Numbered from the stretch's first letter, positions 18,000 through 27,370 are shown. The stretch is DNA of 64,000 nucleotides from CAVRZJ01 sp964594125 (GCA_964594125.1 CAZQLL010000002.1:164064-228063), one strand, 5' to 3'. The notes: a model not told the origin generated them from the sequence alone. A program made the numbers and translations.

Positions 18000-19745
18000 A
18001 TGTCCGAGGCGAGCGAGCGGATCGCGGAGCTGCGACGGGAGCTGGAGAGCCACCCGGCGTCGCGGCAGTTCTACCAGCTCGGCGAGCTGCTGCGCCGCGA
18101 CGGGCGCGCCGCCGAGGCCGTGGCGGTGCTGCGCGCGGGGCTGAACCATCACCCGCGTTACGTCGCCGCGTGGGTCGCACTGGGACGCGCCTGCCTGGAC
18201 CGCTCGCTGCCGCGCGACGCAGCGGCGGCGCTGCACGAGGCGCTCGAGCTCGATGCCCACAACCCGGTCGCCTGGCGGCTGCTCGGCGAGGCCCGGCTGG
18301 CAACCGGCGACCGCTTCGGCGCGCTCGACGCGATGCAGCACGCGCTCCAGCTCGCGCCCGGCGACGAGGTGCTGCGCGCCGCGGTCGACGCGCTTGCCAG
18401 CGAGACGTGGCCGCCCGAGAGGCCTGCCCCAACGCCGGAAACAGCAGAGGCGCCGGCTCCCGTGGCCCGCGCCGCGGCGCCGTTCGCGGACGAGGCCGCG
18501 CCACCGTTCGCGGAGCAGGCCGCGCCACCGTTCGCGGCGGAGGCCGCGGCGCCGATCATGCCGCCGCCCGCTCCCGCTCCCGCGTGCCCTCCTGCGCCCG
18601 CCCCTGTCCCTGCACCCGTTTCCGCGGCCGGGCCGGCCCCGCCGCTCGCCGAGCCGTTCGCCGACATGCTGACGGCGCCGCTGCTCGCGGCGCCGCCGCC
18701 GCCGGCCGCCGGCGGCGCGCTGGAGGACCCGTTCTTGGCCGCGGCTCCGGCCGCGCCGCCGGCGTTTGCCGACGTGTTCGCGATGCCGGCCGAGCCCGCC
18801 GGGATGGCGGAGGGGCCGTTCGAGATGCCGTCGCTGCCGTCGCCGTTCCCTGGCGAGACGGCGGCACCGCTGGCGCCGGCGCAACCGCTCGCGCCGGAGC
18901 CCGGCCCCGAGTCGGCCCCCGAGCCCGCACCGCGCGCGCCGCGCTGGCTCGACGTCATCGAAGAGCAGGCGCCCGCAGCCGACGCCGTCGCCGAGGCGGC
19001 CGTCGAGCCGTCCGCGGCGGCGCCCGCGGCCGTGGTCGAAGCGCCCGCGCCGGAGGCGGAGGGGCCGACCGCCGAGCCCGCCGCCGCGCCGCAGCCGGCC
19101 GCCGCAGCGCCGCTCGTTGAGCCGCCGGCGGCGGTGGACGTGTTCGCGGCCGCGGCGGCACCGGAGGCGGCCGGCGAGCTCGTGATCCGGCCGTCCGCCG
19201 ACTTCTCGTCGACCTCGGCGTTCGCCGCCTCGCCGCTCGACACGGCGGCCGCGGAGGTCGGCGCTGCGATCGCGGCGGAGCCGGCCCAGGTCGCCGCTGC
19301 CGCCGAGCCGGCTGTTGAGCCGGCTGCCGCGGCTGCACCGGCGTGGCCGGAGGTTGCGCCGCCGGCGCCCGCCAGCGGCGAGGGCGCTCCCGACGCCGCG
19401 TTCGCAGCAGCCGAGACGACCCCCGCGGGCGCCGCGGCGGCGGCCGCGCCGGCCGGCGCGCCGGAAGCGCCGCCGGTCTCCTACCCGGTGTCGCGGCCGA
19501 CGCTGACGCTGGCGCGCCTGCACCTGGAGCAGCAGGACTTCCCGGCGGCGATCGCGATCCTCGAGCGGGTCGTCATCGCCGATCCCGACAACCAGGAGGC
19601 GCGCGACCTGCTCGACCTGGTTCACGACATGATGGCCCCGCTGCCTGGCGAGCTGCCCAGCCTGTCGCCGCGCGAGCGCAAGATCGCGGCGCTGCAGGGG
19701 TGGCTGGCCTCGCTGACGCTTGGCCAGGAACGGATCTCCCGATGA
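18000..19745 (+). CDS. TPR protein with long Ala/Pro-rich linker
   Basis: 581 residues. The start at 18000 is chosen because TATAAT ends 6 nt upstream; the frame is open further upstream but without a better start. Residues 15-135 form about three tetratricopeptide repeats (FYQLGELLRRDGRAAEAVAV, then VAAWVALGRACLDRSLPRDA, then AWRLLGEARLATGDRFGALD). Residues 140-495 are low-complexity Ala/Pro/Glu. Residues 500-540 carry one more TPR (LARLHLEQQDFPAAIAILER). There is no signal peptide or membrane segment. The stop overlaps the start of the Roadblock gene (ATGA), so the two products are probably made together and may interact. TPR proteins are scaffolds; the partner here is inferred. Confidence 0.85.
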   Translation: MSEASERIAELRRELESHPASRQFYQLGELLRRDGRAAEAVAVLRAGLNHHPRYVAAWVALGRACLDRSLPRDAAAALHEALELDAHNPVAWRLLGEARLATGDRFGALDAMQHALQLAPGDEVLRAAVDALASETWPPERPAPTPETAEAPAPVARAAAPFADEAAPPFAEQAAPPFAAEAAAPIMPPPAPAPACPPAPAPVPAPVSAAGPAPPLAEPFADMLTAPLLAAPPPPAAGGALEDPFLAAAPAAPPAFADVFAMPAEPAGMAEGPFEMPSLPSPFPGETAAPLAPAQPLAPEPGPESAPEPAPRAPRWLDVIEEQAPAADAVAEAAVEPSAAAPAAVVEAPAPEAEGPTAEPAAAPQPAAAAPLVEPPAAVDVFAAAAAPEAAGELVIRPSADFSSTSAFAASPLDTAAAEVGAAIAAEPAQVAAAAEPAVEPAAAAAPAWPEVAPPAPASGEGAPDAAFAAAETTPAGAAAAAAPAGAPEAPPVSYPVSRPTLTLARLHLEQQDFPAAIAILERVVIADPDNQEARDLLDLVHDMMAPLPGELPSLSPRERKIAALQGWLASLTLGQERISR

Positions 19746-20095
19746 CCTTCGCCCAGGCGCTGGAAGGCGTGCGCGCGTGCCGCGGCGTGATCGCCACGGC
19801 GATCGCGGACCGCGACGGTATTCCGGTGGAGAGCTTCGGCGGCGACCGCGCCCAGGTGGAGGAGGTGGTGGCCGAGTTCTCCGGCTTCATGCGCGAGGTG
19901 GCCTCGGCCAACCGCGAGCTGCAGCTCGGCACGCTGGAGCAGGTGACGGTGACCGGCACCGAGCGCACCGTCGTGCTTTCCACGATCACCGACGAGTACT
20001 TCCTGATGACCGTCGTCGAGCGCGGGGGCAACCCCGGCAAGGCGCGCTTCGCCAGCCGTCTGGCCGCGTTCCGCCTCCGCCGCGAGTTCCTGTAG
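19742..20095 (+). CDS. Roadblock/LC7 domain protein (MglB-like)
   Basis: 117 residues, ATGA overlap with the TPR gene. The whole protein is one Roadblock/LC7 fold: N-terminal helix (FAQALEGVRACRGVIATAIA), the strand-turn DRDGIPVESFG, a long helix (EEVVAEFSGFMREVASANRE), then strands QVTVTGTERTVVLSTITDEYFLMTVVE. Members such as MglB act as dimeric GTPase-activating proteins for small Ras-like GTPases controlling polarity; others are dimeric scaffolds. No Ras-like GTPase gene is in the window, so the partner is unknown. Its place between a TPR gene and accB is unusual. Confidence 0.85.
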   Translation: MTFAQALEGVRACRGVIATAIADRDGIPVESFGGDRAQVEEVVAEFSGFMREVASANRELQLGTLEQVTVTGTERTVVLSTITDEYFLMTVVERGGNPGKARFASRLAAFRLRREFL

Positions 20096-20111
20096 ACCAC
20101 GAGGGAGACAG

Positions 20112-20618
<507 letters not shown>

Positions 20619-20624
20619 GGCGCA

Positions 20625-21962
20625 ATGATCTCCAAGGTCCTGATCGCCAACCGGGGCGAGATCGCACTGCGCATCATCGCTGCGTGCCGGGAGTCGGGGC
20701 TCGCGACGGTCGCCGTGTACTCGGAGGCCGACCGCGATTCGCTGCACGTGCGCATGGCCGACGAGGCCGTGTGCATTGGACCGGCGTTCGCCAACGCGTC
20801 CTACCTCAACATCACCTCGGTGATCTCGGCGGCCGAGATCACCGGCGCCGACGCGGTCCACCCCGGCTACGGCTTCCTCGCCGAGAACGCCCACTTCGCG
20901 GAGGTGGTGCAGGAGTGCGGGCTGGTGTGGATCGGTCCGCCCCCGGAGGCGATCCGTCTGATGGGGGACAAGGCGACTGCGCGTCGCACCGTGTCGGCGC
21001 GCGGCGTGCCGATCCTGCCGGGATCGGCGGAGCCGCTGACCTCGCGCGAGGCGGCGGTGAAGCTGGCCGAGGAGATCGGCTTCCCGGTGATTCTCAAGGC
21101 GTCCGCCGGCGGCGGCGGCAAGGGGATGCGGGTCGCGCGCGACGCGCGCGAGCTGCGCCACGCGTTCGACACCGCGCGCCACGAGGCCGAGCGGGCCTTC
21201 GGCGTCGCCGACGTGTACCTCGAGAAGTACCTCACCGCGCCGCGCCACATCGAGGTGCAGGTGCTAGCCGACGGCAACGGGAAGGCGCTCGCGATGGGCG
21301 AGCGAGAGTGCTCGATCCAGCGCCGCCACCAGAAGCTGATCGAGGAGGCGCCGTCGCCGGCGGTGACGCCGGAGCTGCGCGAGCGGCTGTGCGCGGCGGC
21401 GGTGGCCGCCGCCGAGTCGGTGGGGTACCAGAGCGCCGGCACGGTGGAGTTCCTCTACAACGACGGCGAGTTCTTCTTCATGGAGATGAACACGCGCATC
21501 CAGGTCGAGCACCCGGTGACGGAGCAGGTGACCGGCGTCGACCTCGTGCGCGAGCAGCTCCGCGTCGCCGGCGGCCAGCCGCTGTCGATGAAGCGCACGC
21601 CGCGCATCACCGGCAGCGCGATCGAGTTCCGCGTCAACGCCGAGGACCCGGAGACGTTTGCGCCGTCCCCCGGCACGATCACGCGTCTGGCGCTGCCGGG
21701 CGGGCCGGGGGTGCGCGTCGACACCCACATCTATCAGGGGTACCGCATCCCGCCCTATTACGACTCGCTGATCGCCAAGCTGGTGATCACCGGCCGCGAC
21801 CGCATGGAGGCGATCGTCCGCGCCCGCCGCGCCATCTCGATGTTCCTCATCGAGGGGGTGAAGACATCGCTCCCGCTGCACCAGAGGATCATCGCGGAGA
21901 AGGACTTCGTCGAGGGGCGCCTGTCCACCAGGTTCATGGAGCGCTTCGCCCGCCCCGAGTAG
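20625..21962 (+). CDS. accC: Biotin carboxylase subunit of acetyl-CoA carboxylase
   Basis: 445 residues, the usual length. It performs ATP- and bicarbonate-dependent carboxylation of biotin on AccB. Seen in order: the N-terminal biotin carboxylase domain (KVLIANRGEIALRIIAACRE), the ATP-grasp glycine loop (SAGGGGKGMR), HIEVQVLADGNG, the signature EMNTRIQVEHPVTE with catalytic residues, and the C-terminal domain (FRVNAEDPETFAPSPG). It follows accB by 6 nt. accA and accD are not in the window. Nothing abnormal in the sequence. Confidence 0.98.
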   Translation: MISKVLIANRGEIALRIIAACRESGLATVAVYSEADRDSLHVRMADEAVCIGPAFANASYLNITSVISAAEITGADAVHPGYGFLAENAHFAEVVQECGLVWIGPPPEAIRLMGDKATARRTVSARGVPILPGSAEPLTSREAAVKLAEEIGFPVILKASAGGGGKGMRVARDARELRHAFDTARHEAERAFGVADVYLEKYLTAPRHIEVQVLADGNGKALAMGERECSIQRRHQKLIEEAPSPAVTPELRERLCAAAVAAAESVGYQSAGTVEFLYNDGEFFFMEMNTRIQVEHPVTEQVTGVDLVREQLRVAGGQPLSMKRTPRITGSAIEFRVNAEDPETFAPSPGTITRLALPGGPGVRVDTHIYQGYRIPPYYDSLIAKLVITGRDRMEAIVRARRAISMFLIEGVKTSLPLHQRIIAEKDFVEGRLSTRFMERFARPE

Positions 21963-22057
21963 CGGCGGCATCGCCGGCTGCCTCGGGCCTGCGTGACCGC
22001 GCCGGCGCACGCTCGCGCGCGCGCCTGCCACGCGTCCGTATTGCCAGCTCCGATGTG

Positions 22058-22077
22058 GGGCCGGCGCTCCGTGCCGG
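22058..22077. repeat. GC-rich intergenic element
   Basis: The 20-bp core GGGCCGGCGCTCCGTGCCGG matches 17797-17816 with one change. It sits in a 255-bp gap between accC and aroK that otherwise holds alternating CG-rich sequence and no gene. Confidence 0.45.
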
Positions 22078-22202
22078 GTCTGCCGTGTCCACCGGCCCTC
22101 GCAGCGCGCGCCCGAACGCGCGCGCCTCCCGCCCGTGCTCGCAGCAGCGCAGCGCCCTGCTCACACCGCCACGCTCCCTGCCTCATCGCCCTGCGTCGCC
22201 TG

Positions 22203-22208
22203 TACACT
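22203..22208 (+). promoter_or_regulatory. -10 box for aroK
   Basis: TACACT ends 9 nt before the ATG at 22218 and no Shine-Dalgarno sequence is present between them. No good -35 box is seen. The same TACACTTGG string precedes the start at 22974. Confidence 0.4.
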
Positions 22209-22217
22209 TGGGCGCGC

Positions 22218-22721
22218 ATGCGGGTGTTTCTCGTAGGTTTCATGGGGTCCGGCAAGACGACCACGGGACGGGCGCTGGCGCGCCGCCTGGGGACGCTGTT
22301 CTGGGACCTCGACGCGCGAGTCGAGGCGCGGCTGGGGATGCGAGTGGCCGAGGTGTTCGCTCGCCACGGCGAGGCGGTGTTCCGCGCCGAGGAGGCGCGC
22401 CAGGTTGCGCTGTGCGGCAGGCTGCGCTCGGTGGTGGTGGCGACCGGGGGCGGCACGTTCTGCTTCGCGGCCAACCGCGAGGCGATCCGGCGTCTGGGGA
22501 TCTCGGTGTTCCTCGACGTGGCGTGGGGTGAGGTGCTGCGCCGCCTCCCGGGGAAGCGCGGCGAACGCCCGCTGTTCGCCGCCCCCGAGCAGGCGCACTC
22601 GCTGTACATGGCGCGCCTGGCCTCGTACCGCCTGGCGGATCTCACGGTGCGGCCTGCGGCGGACGAGGACGCCGAGGCGCTCGCGGCGCGCATCGCGCTG
22701 CTGCTGGAGTCCAGGCCGTGA
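22218..22721 (+). CDS. aroK: Shikimate kinase
   Basis: 167 residues. It phosphorylates shikimate with ATP in the chorismate (aromatic amino acid) pathway. The Walker A loop is GFMGSGKT (residues 7-14). WDLDARVE supplies the shikimate-binding Asp pair, FRAEEARQVAL corresponds to the FR.EE motif, and ATGGGTF is the second glycine motif. RGERPLF in the lid region fits the family. The ATG at 22218 is the first start that leaves a complete P-loop, and a -10 box lies 9 nt upstream, suggesting a leaderless message. No other aro gene is adjacent. Confidence 0.93.
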   Translation: MRVFLVGFMGSGKTTTGRALARRLGTLFWDLDARVEARLGMRVAEVFARHGEAVFRAEEARQVALCGRLRSVVVATGGGTFCFAANREAIRRLGISVFLDVAWGEVLRRLPGKRGERPLFAAPEQAHSLYMARLASYRLADLTVRPAADEDAEALAARIALLLESRP

Positions 22722-22831
22722 ACGCCCCGCTCCCGCGCGCGGGTGGAGGAGAGCCCTCGCCGTCGGCGCCCCGACGCCGCAGCGGATACGCATGCGTGCG
22801 CAGCCGCACCCGCGGACGAGAAGCGTCCATG

Positions 22832-22905
22832 GGAGCGCCGGCGCTCCCGCCGGCCGGGACGCCGCGCGGAACAACCTCCGCGCGGGCGAGGGGCGCCCGC
22901 CTCCC
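22832..22905. repeat. GC-rich intergenic inverted element
   Basis: The gap 22722-22973 holds a palindromic GGAGCGCCGGCGCTCC (22832-22847) followed by paired blocks CCGCGCGGA/TCCGCGCGG (22861-22882). These could form stacked hairpins. It resembles the elements at 17797, 22058 and 52110 in composition and in the CGCCGGCGCTC core. Confidence 0.45.
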
Positions 22906-22940
22906 GTTTCGGTGGACGGACCTTCAGGGCCCTCGGCGCC

Positions 22941-22968
22941 TTCGCACGCCGCGGGCGCGCGCTACACT
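22941..22968 (+). promoter_or_regulatory. Promoter for leader cistron and metallophosphoesterase
   Basis: TTCGCA (22941-22946), a 16-bp spacer and TACACT (22963-22968) are seen. The next ATG (22974) is 5 nt downstream, at the expected transcription start. Confidence 0.45.
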
Positions 22969-22973
22969 TGGCG

Positions 22974-23024
22974 ATGGAAGCCGGACAGGCGGTCCGACGT
23001 TTTGTGATGCGGGCGGGCGCATGA
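22974..23024 (+). CDS. Possible 16-residue leader peptide
   Basis: The small frame MEAGQAVRRFVMRAGA starts 5 nt after the -10 box and its stop overlaps the start of the metallophosphoesterase gene (ATGA). The downstream gene has no clear ribosome binding site of its own, so a leaderless minicistron that delivers ribosomes by termination-reinitiation would explain the arrangement. No attenuator-like codon run is present. It may be untranslated; the evidence is positional only. Confidence 0.35.
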   Translation: MEAGQAVRRFVMRAGA

Positions 23025-23779
23025 GATACCTGGTCATCTCCGACGTACACGGCAACCTCGAGGCGCTGCGCGCGGTGTTCGCGCACGCCGCGCGCAAGCG
23101 GCGCGATGCCGTGCTGTTCCTCGGCGACGCGGTCGGCTACGGCGCGTCGCCCAACCAGGTGTGCGAGCGGCTGCGCGCGCTCGGAAGCTCGATGCTGGCG
23201 GTGCGCGGCAACCACGACCGCGTCGTGCTCGACGTGCGCCAGGGCGCCGTGTTCTTCAACTCCCACGCCCGCCAGGCGGCGGCGTGGAGCGCCGAGGTGC
23301 TGACGCCGGCCAACCGCAGGTTCCTGGAGGGGATCCCGGTCGGCCCGCGGGCGGTCGAGCCCGGCCTGTCGATCTGCCACGGGTCGCCGGCCGACGAGGA
23401 CGACTACCTGTTCACGGACGCCGAGGCGCGCGCGGCGTTCGCCGCGACCGGCGAACGGGTGATGTTCTTCGGCCACTCGCATCTTCCGAGCCTGTTCGAG
23501 CTGGGCGGCGGGACGGAGTCGCCGCGGCTTTCCGGGGTGGTGCTGCGCGGAAGCCGGGTGGCGATCGACCTCGATCCGGGCCGCCGCTATCTGGTCAACC
23601 CGGGATCGGTGGGCCAGCCGCGCGACCGTGACGCGCGCGCCGCATACGGGATCTACGACTCGACGCTGCGCCGGTTCACGCTTTACCGGGTCAGCTACGA
23701 CATCGCCAGCGCCCAGCGCCGCATCCTCGGCGCCGGCCTGCCGGCGGTGCTCGCCGAGCGCCTGTTTCACGGCGCCTGA
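23021..23779 (+). CDS. Metallophosphoesterase (calcineurin-like, YfcE/MJ0936 type)
   Basis: 252 residues. All metal-binding motifs are present: SDVHGN (Asp8, His10), LGDAVGYG (Asp36), RGNHDR (Asn64, His65), CHGSP and FGHSHLP near the C-terminus. Such proteins hydrolyse phosphomono- or diesters with a di-metal centre; substrate cannot be told from sequence. No signal peptide, so cytoplasmic. The start overlaps the end of a possible leader peptide. The next gene begins 19 nt after the stop and may be co-transcribed. Confidence 0.9.
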   Translation: MRYLVISDVHGNLEALRAVFAHAARKRRDAVLFLGDAVGYGASPNQVCERLRALGSSMLAVRGNHDRVVLDVRQGAVFFNSHARQAAAWSAEVLTPANRRFLEGIPVGPRAVEPGLSICHGSPADEDDYLFTDAEARAAFAATGERVMFFGHSHLPSLFELGGGTESPRLSGVVLRGSRVAIDLDPGRRYLVNPGSVGQPRDRDARAAYGIYDSTLRRFTLYRVSYDIASAQRRILGAGLPAVLAERLFHGA

Positions 23780-23798
23780 GAGACGGGAGGGCGAAGGC

Positions 23799-26297
23799 AT
23801 GCACGCTTGCAAGGCTCCCCGTGCTGCAGCGCGGGCCGCGGGCGTCGGCGGCGCGCGCGGGGTGCCGGCGCTCGCCGCCGCGCTCCTCGTCCTCGCCGCC
23901 GCCGGCGCCGCCACGCAACCGATGCCCGCCGCCCGCGAGGCGCGCGCCCGCCTGCTCGCAGGCGCCGATGCCCGCCGCGTCGATCGGGCGATGCTGCAGC
24001 GCTTCGCCGGCCACCCCGACGCCGCCGTGCGCGCGGACGTGGCGGCGCTGATCGGCAACCTCGCGAGCGCGCGCGGCGCCGCGCTGCTCGAGCGGCTGGC
24101 CGGCGACAGCGAGGCCGCGGTGCGGGCGGCGGCGGCCGCGGCGGCGGGGCGGCTGTACGCCGACCTCCTGGCCGGCGACAACGCGCGCGGCAGGCTGGAC
24201 CAGGTGCTGCGCCGCCTGCTCGGGGACCGCGACCCGGCGGTGCGCGCCGCCGCCGCCTGGGGCATGGGCATGGCGCCGCTCGAGCACGCCGGCCGCCACC
24301 TGGTGCAGCGCCTGCAGCACGAGAGCGAGCCGGCGGTGAGGGCGGCCGTGCTGCGCGAGCTGTGGCGGGTGACCGGCCAGGACTGGATCGGGGTGGCGGC
24401 CGCCGCGCTGACGGACCGCGACCCCGGCGTCCGCTTTGCGGCCGCCTGGTCGCTCGCGCGCTCGCCGGAGGCGCGGGCGGCGGCGCCGCTGCGCCAGGCC
24501 GCACGAGACCCGCAGGCGCCCGTGCGGGTCGCCGCGCTCGCCGCGGCGGCGCGCGGGCACGGCGAGGCGCTGTGGGACGAGCTGTGCACCGCCACCGACG
24601 ACAACGACGGCGGGGTGCGGACGGCGGCGTACGCCGGGCTGGCCGCCGCGCTGGACGCGGGCGTGCGGCGCCGCGTCCCGGTCGAGGTCGCCGCCCGCGT
24701 CGCGGCACTGCTGCGCGGCGACGATCCCGAGCGGCTGCACGAGCGCGTGACGGCGACGCGGCTGGCGGGCGCCGCCCGGATCGCCGGCGCGGAGCTGCGC
24801 CGGCTGGCGGGAGGCGGCGGCTGGGCCTCGGCTGAGGCGCTGGCGGCGCTCGCGCGCAGCGAGCCGCGCGAGGCGGCGCCGCTGGTGCAGGCGCAGCTCG
24901 CGGCGGCGGAGATCGCTGCCCGTCTCGCCGGCGTGCGCGCCGCGCGCTGGCTACCGGACGGGACGCAGCGGCTGATCGCGCTGCTCGACGACGCCGCGCC
25001 GGAGGTGCGACTCGCCGCAGTTGACGAGCTGGCGGCGTCGAAGGCGCCGGAGGCGGTGACGCCGCTGCGCCGCCGCTTCGCCGACGACGACGCGGTGGTG
25101 CGCGCGGCGGCGGTGGAGGCGTGCGCCGCGATCGGGGCGCTGCCGCGCCCGGAGGTGCTGCTCGAGATCCTTGCGAAGGAGAGCGGCGCGTCGGCGCCCG
25201 ATGTCGCGGCGGCGCTGATCGCCGCCCTCACCCAGCGCGACGCGCTCGACGAGGCGACGCGCGCCGCCCTCGTGCGGCTGCTGGAGGGGAGGAACCCGGT
25301 GGTGGCGCGCGCCGCCTGGGAGGGGCTGCGGGCGCACGGCGTCGAGAAGGCGCTGCCGCCGGTGGCTACCGGCAAGGCGCCGTCGTACTACCGCGAGGTG
25401 CTCGAGTGGGCGGCGCGCCCGCGCTGGCTCGAGGTCGTCACGGTGCGCGGCACGCTGCACGTCCGCCTCGACGGCGAGCGCACGCCGCTTGCGGCGTACC
25501 GGCTGTCCCGCCTCGCGGACGAGAAGTTTTTTGACAACCTCACCTTCCATCGTGTCGTGACGAACTTCGTGGTGCAGGGAGGCGACCCGCGCGGCGACGG
25601 CTGGGGCGGGCCCGGCTTCACGCTGCGCGATGAGCTCTCGCTGGCGCCGTACGACGCCGGCGCCGTGGGGCTCGCGCTTTCGGGGCAGGACACCGGCGGC
25701 TCGCAGCTCTTCGTGACGCTGGCGCCGCAGCCGCACCTGATCGGCCGCTACCCGCGCGTCGGCGAGGTCGTCGCCGGCCTCGACGTCGCCTCGCGGATCG
25801 GCCGCGGCGACGCGATCCTGCGCGTGCGGGCGGGGGAGGGCGCGCCGCCCCCCTACTACCCGGTGTGGTACGGGGTGCTCGCGTCCGACCGCCTCGACGC
25901 CGGGATCGCAGGGTGGCGCGAGGAGCGCGAGCGCTACCGGCCGGACGACGCCGCGCTCGCCACGCTGGCGACCGCGCGGCTCCGCTACCGCGTCACGGCG
26001 GCCATCGGGACGTGGTGCGCGGACTCGCGCGAGCAGATCCCGCGCCTGCAGGCGGTGCTGGCGAAGCTGGGGGAGTCCTCGCCGTTCGAAACGCCGCGGC
26101 TCGTCGGCGTCGACCGCAGCAAGCAGGTGCCCGCGTCACTCTTCCCGTTCGGCGACGTCGAGCTGGTGCCGACGATCGTCGTGTCGATCGAGGGCAGCGA
26201 GGTGGGCAGGATCGTCGAGACGCCGACATCCGGCGCGATCGAGCGCGATCTCGTGCGCATCCTCGCGCCGATCGAGGGCTGGCCGGCGGAGGAGTGA
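23799..26297 (+). CDS. Exported HEAT-repeat / cyclophilin PPIase / thioredoxin-like fusion
   Basis: 832 residues, ATG after GGGAGG. An N-terminal hydrophobic segment (PALAAALLVLAAAGAATQP) looks like a signal peptide. Residues about 45-530 are HEAT repeats (units such as DPAVRAAAAWGMG, DPGVRFAAAWSLA, APEVRLAAVDELA). Residues about 545-715 are a cyclophilin domain with the active-site block FHRVVTNFVVQGGDPRG and GSQLFVTLAP. Residues about 730-825 look thioredoxin-like: GTWCADSREQIPRL around residue 737 and later VPTIVVSIEGSEVGRI with the cis-Pro position. The motif is CADS rather than CxxC, so one redox Cys is missing. It may be a periplasmic folding factor; all three activities on one chain is unusual. 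Confidence 0.85.
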   Translation: MHACKAPRAAARAAGVGGARGVPALAAALLVLAAAGAATQPMPAAREARARLLAGADARRVDRAMLQRFAGHPDAAVRADVAALIGNLASARGAALLERLAGDSEAAVRAAAAAAAGRLYADLLAGDNARGRLDQVLRRLLGDRDPAVRAAAAWGMGMAPLEHAGRHLVQRLQHESEPAVRAAVLRELWRVTGQDWIGVAAAALTDRDPGVRFAAAWSLARSPEARAAAPLRQAARDPQAPVRVAALAAAARGHGEALWDELCTATDDNDGGVRTAAYAGLAAALDAGVRRRVPVEVAARVAALLRGDDPERLHERVTATRLAGAARIAGAELRRLAGGGGWASAEALAALARSEPREAAPLVQAQLAAAEIAARLAGVRAARWLPDGTQRLIALLDDAAPEVRLAAVDELAASKAPEAVTPLRRRFADDDAVVRAAAVEACAAIGALPRPEVLLEILAKESGASAPDVAAALIAALTQRDALDEATRAALVRLLEGRNPVVARAAWEGLRAHGVEKALPPVATGKAPSYYREVLEWAARPRWLEVVTVRGTLHVRLDGERTPLAAYRLSRLADEKFFDNLTFHRVVTNFVVQGGDPRGDGWGGPGFTLRDELSLAPYDAGAVGLALSGQDTGGSQLFVTLAPQPHLIGRYPRVGEVVAGLDVASRIGRGDAILRVRAGEGAPPPYYPVWYGVLASDRLDAGIAGWREERERYRPDDAALATLATARLRYRVTAAIGTWCADSREQIPRLQAVLAKLGESSPFETPRLVGVDRSKQVPASLFPFGDVELVPTIVVSIEGSEVGRIVETPTSGAIERDLVRILAPIEGWPAEE

Positions 26298-26378
26298 AGG
26301 AAGCGGCGAGCGGTAGCAGGAGCGAGGAAGGAAGCAGGACGCGGCGCGCAGCGAGAAGCGGCGGGAGCGGGGGTAGGG
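26298..26378. repeat. Purine-rich heptamer-periodic intergenic stretch
   Basis: The gap reads as loosely 7-base units such as GAAGCGG, CGAGCGG, TAGCAGG, AGCGAGG, nearly all purine on the + strand except for periodic C. It resembles the other 7-base arrays in period but not in sequence. A ribosome binding region for the next gene is at its end. Confidence 0.4.
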
Positions 26379-26379
26379 G

Positions 26380-27348
26380 ATGGCTGAGCTTGCGGTGACG
26401 TCGTTGCTGCCCGGGGGGGTGGTGGAGCCGGTGCGGGCGCGCTACCGCGTCAGGGTGTCGGGCCACGGGCGGCCGCTGGGCGGCGAGGAGCTGGTGCGCT
26501 TCGTCGCCGAAGCCGACGCACTGGTGTGCAACGTCTCCGACCGCGTCGACGAGAAGGTGCTCGCCGGCTGCCCGGCCCTCAAGGTGGTCGCCAACGTCGG
26601 CGTCGGCGTCGACAACATCGACCTCGCCGCCGCCGGGCGGCTGGGGCTGTGGGTGACCAACACGCCGGACGTGCTCACCGAAGCCACCGCCGACCTCACC
26701 TGGGCATTGATCCTGGCGGTCACGCGCCGCGTCGTCGAGGGCGACCGCCTGATGCGCGCGCGCACGCCGTGGCAGTGGCGGCCCGACTTCTTCCTCGGCG
26801 CCGGCCTCCAGGGCAAGCGCCTCGGGATCGTCGGCATGGGGCGGATCGGGCGCGCGGTGGCGCGGCGCGCGCTGGCGTTCGGCGTCACCGTGCGCTGCCA
26901 CGACCGCGACCGGGTCGGCGACGCCGACACGCTGGGAACGACGTACGTCGCCGACCTCGACGAGATGCTGGCGGAAAGCGACATCGTGACGCTGCACTGC
27001 CCGCTCACCGCCGAGACGCGCCACCTGCTGGACGAGCGGCGCCTGCGCCTGCTGCCGCGCGGCGCGTTCGTCGTCAACACCAGCCGCGGCGCCGTTCTCG
27101 ACGAGGCCGCGCTGGCGCGCGCTCTCGAGTCGGGGCGCCTGGGCGGCGCGGCGCTCGACGTCTACGAGCACGAGCCCGAGGTGCAGCCGGCGCTCGTCGG
27201 CCGCGACGACGTGGTGCTGCTGCCGCACCTCGGCTCGGCGACGCTGGAGACGCGCGCGGCGATGGGGCGGCTCGCCCTCGAAAACGCGGTCGCGGTGCTC
27301 GATGGCCGCCGCCCGCCCACGCCGGTGGTCGAGGGAACCGCGCGCTGA
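26380..27348 (+). CDS. D-2-hydroxyacid dehydrogenase (glyoxylate/hydroxypyruvate reductase type)
   Basis: 322 residues, ATG after GTAGGGG. NAD(P)-dependent reduction of a 2-oxoacid. NAD-binding fold GIVGMGRIGRAVARRAL, the substrate/catalytic Arg in NTSRGAVLDE, the Glu in YEHEPEV and the catalytic His in LPHLGSAT are all present. The N-terminal part (NVSDRVDEKVLAGCPALKVV) fits the substrate domain. Length is normal for GhrB/GyaR-like enzymes; exact substrate is not determinable. A strong hairpin follows. Confidence 0.92.
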   Translation: MAELAVTSLLPGGVVEPVRARYRVRVSGHGRPLGGEELVRFVAEADALVCNVSDRVDEKVLAGCPALKVVANVGVGVDNIDLAAAGRLGLWVTNTPDVLTEATADLTWALILAVTRRVVEGDRLMRARTPWQWRPDFFLGAGLQGKRLGIVGMGRIGRAVARRALAFGVTVRCHDRDRVGDADTLGTTYVADLDEMLAESDIVTLHCPLTAETRHLLDERRLRLLPRGAFVVNTSRGAVLDEAALARALESGRLGGAALDVYEHEPEVQPALVGRDDVVLLPHLGSATLETRAAMGRLALENAVAVLDGRRPPTPVVEGTAR

Positions 27349-27370
27349 CCGGCCCGCCGCCGGCGCACGC

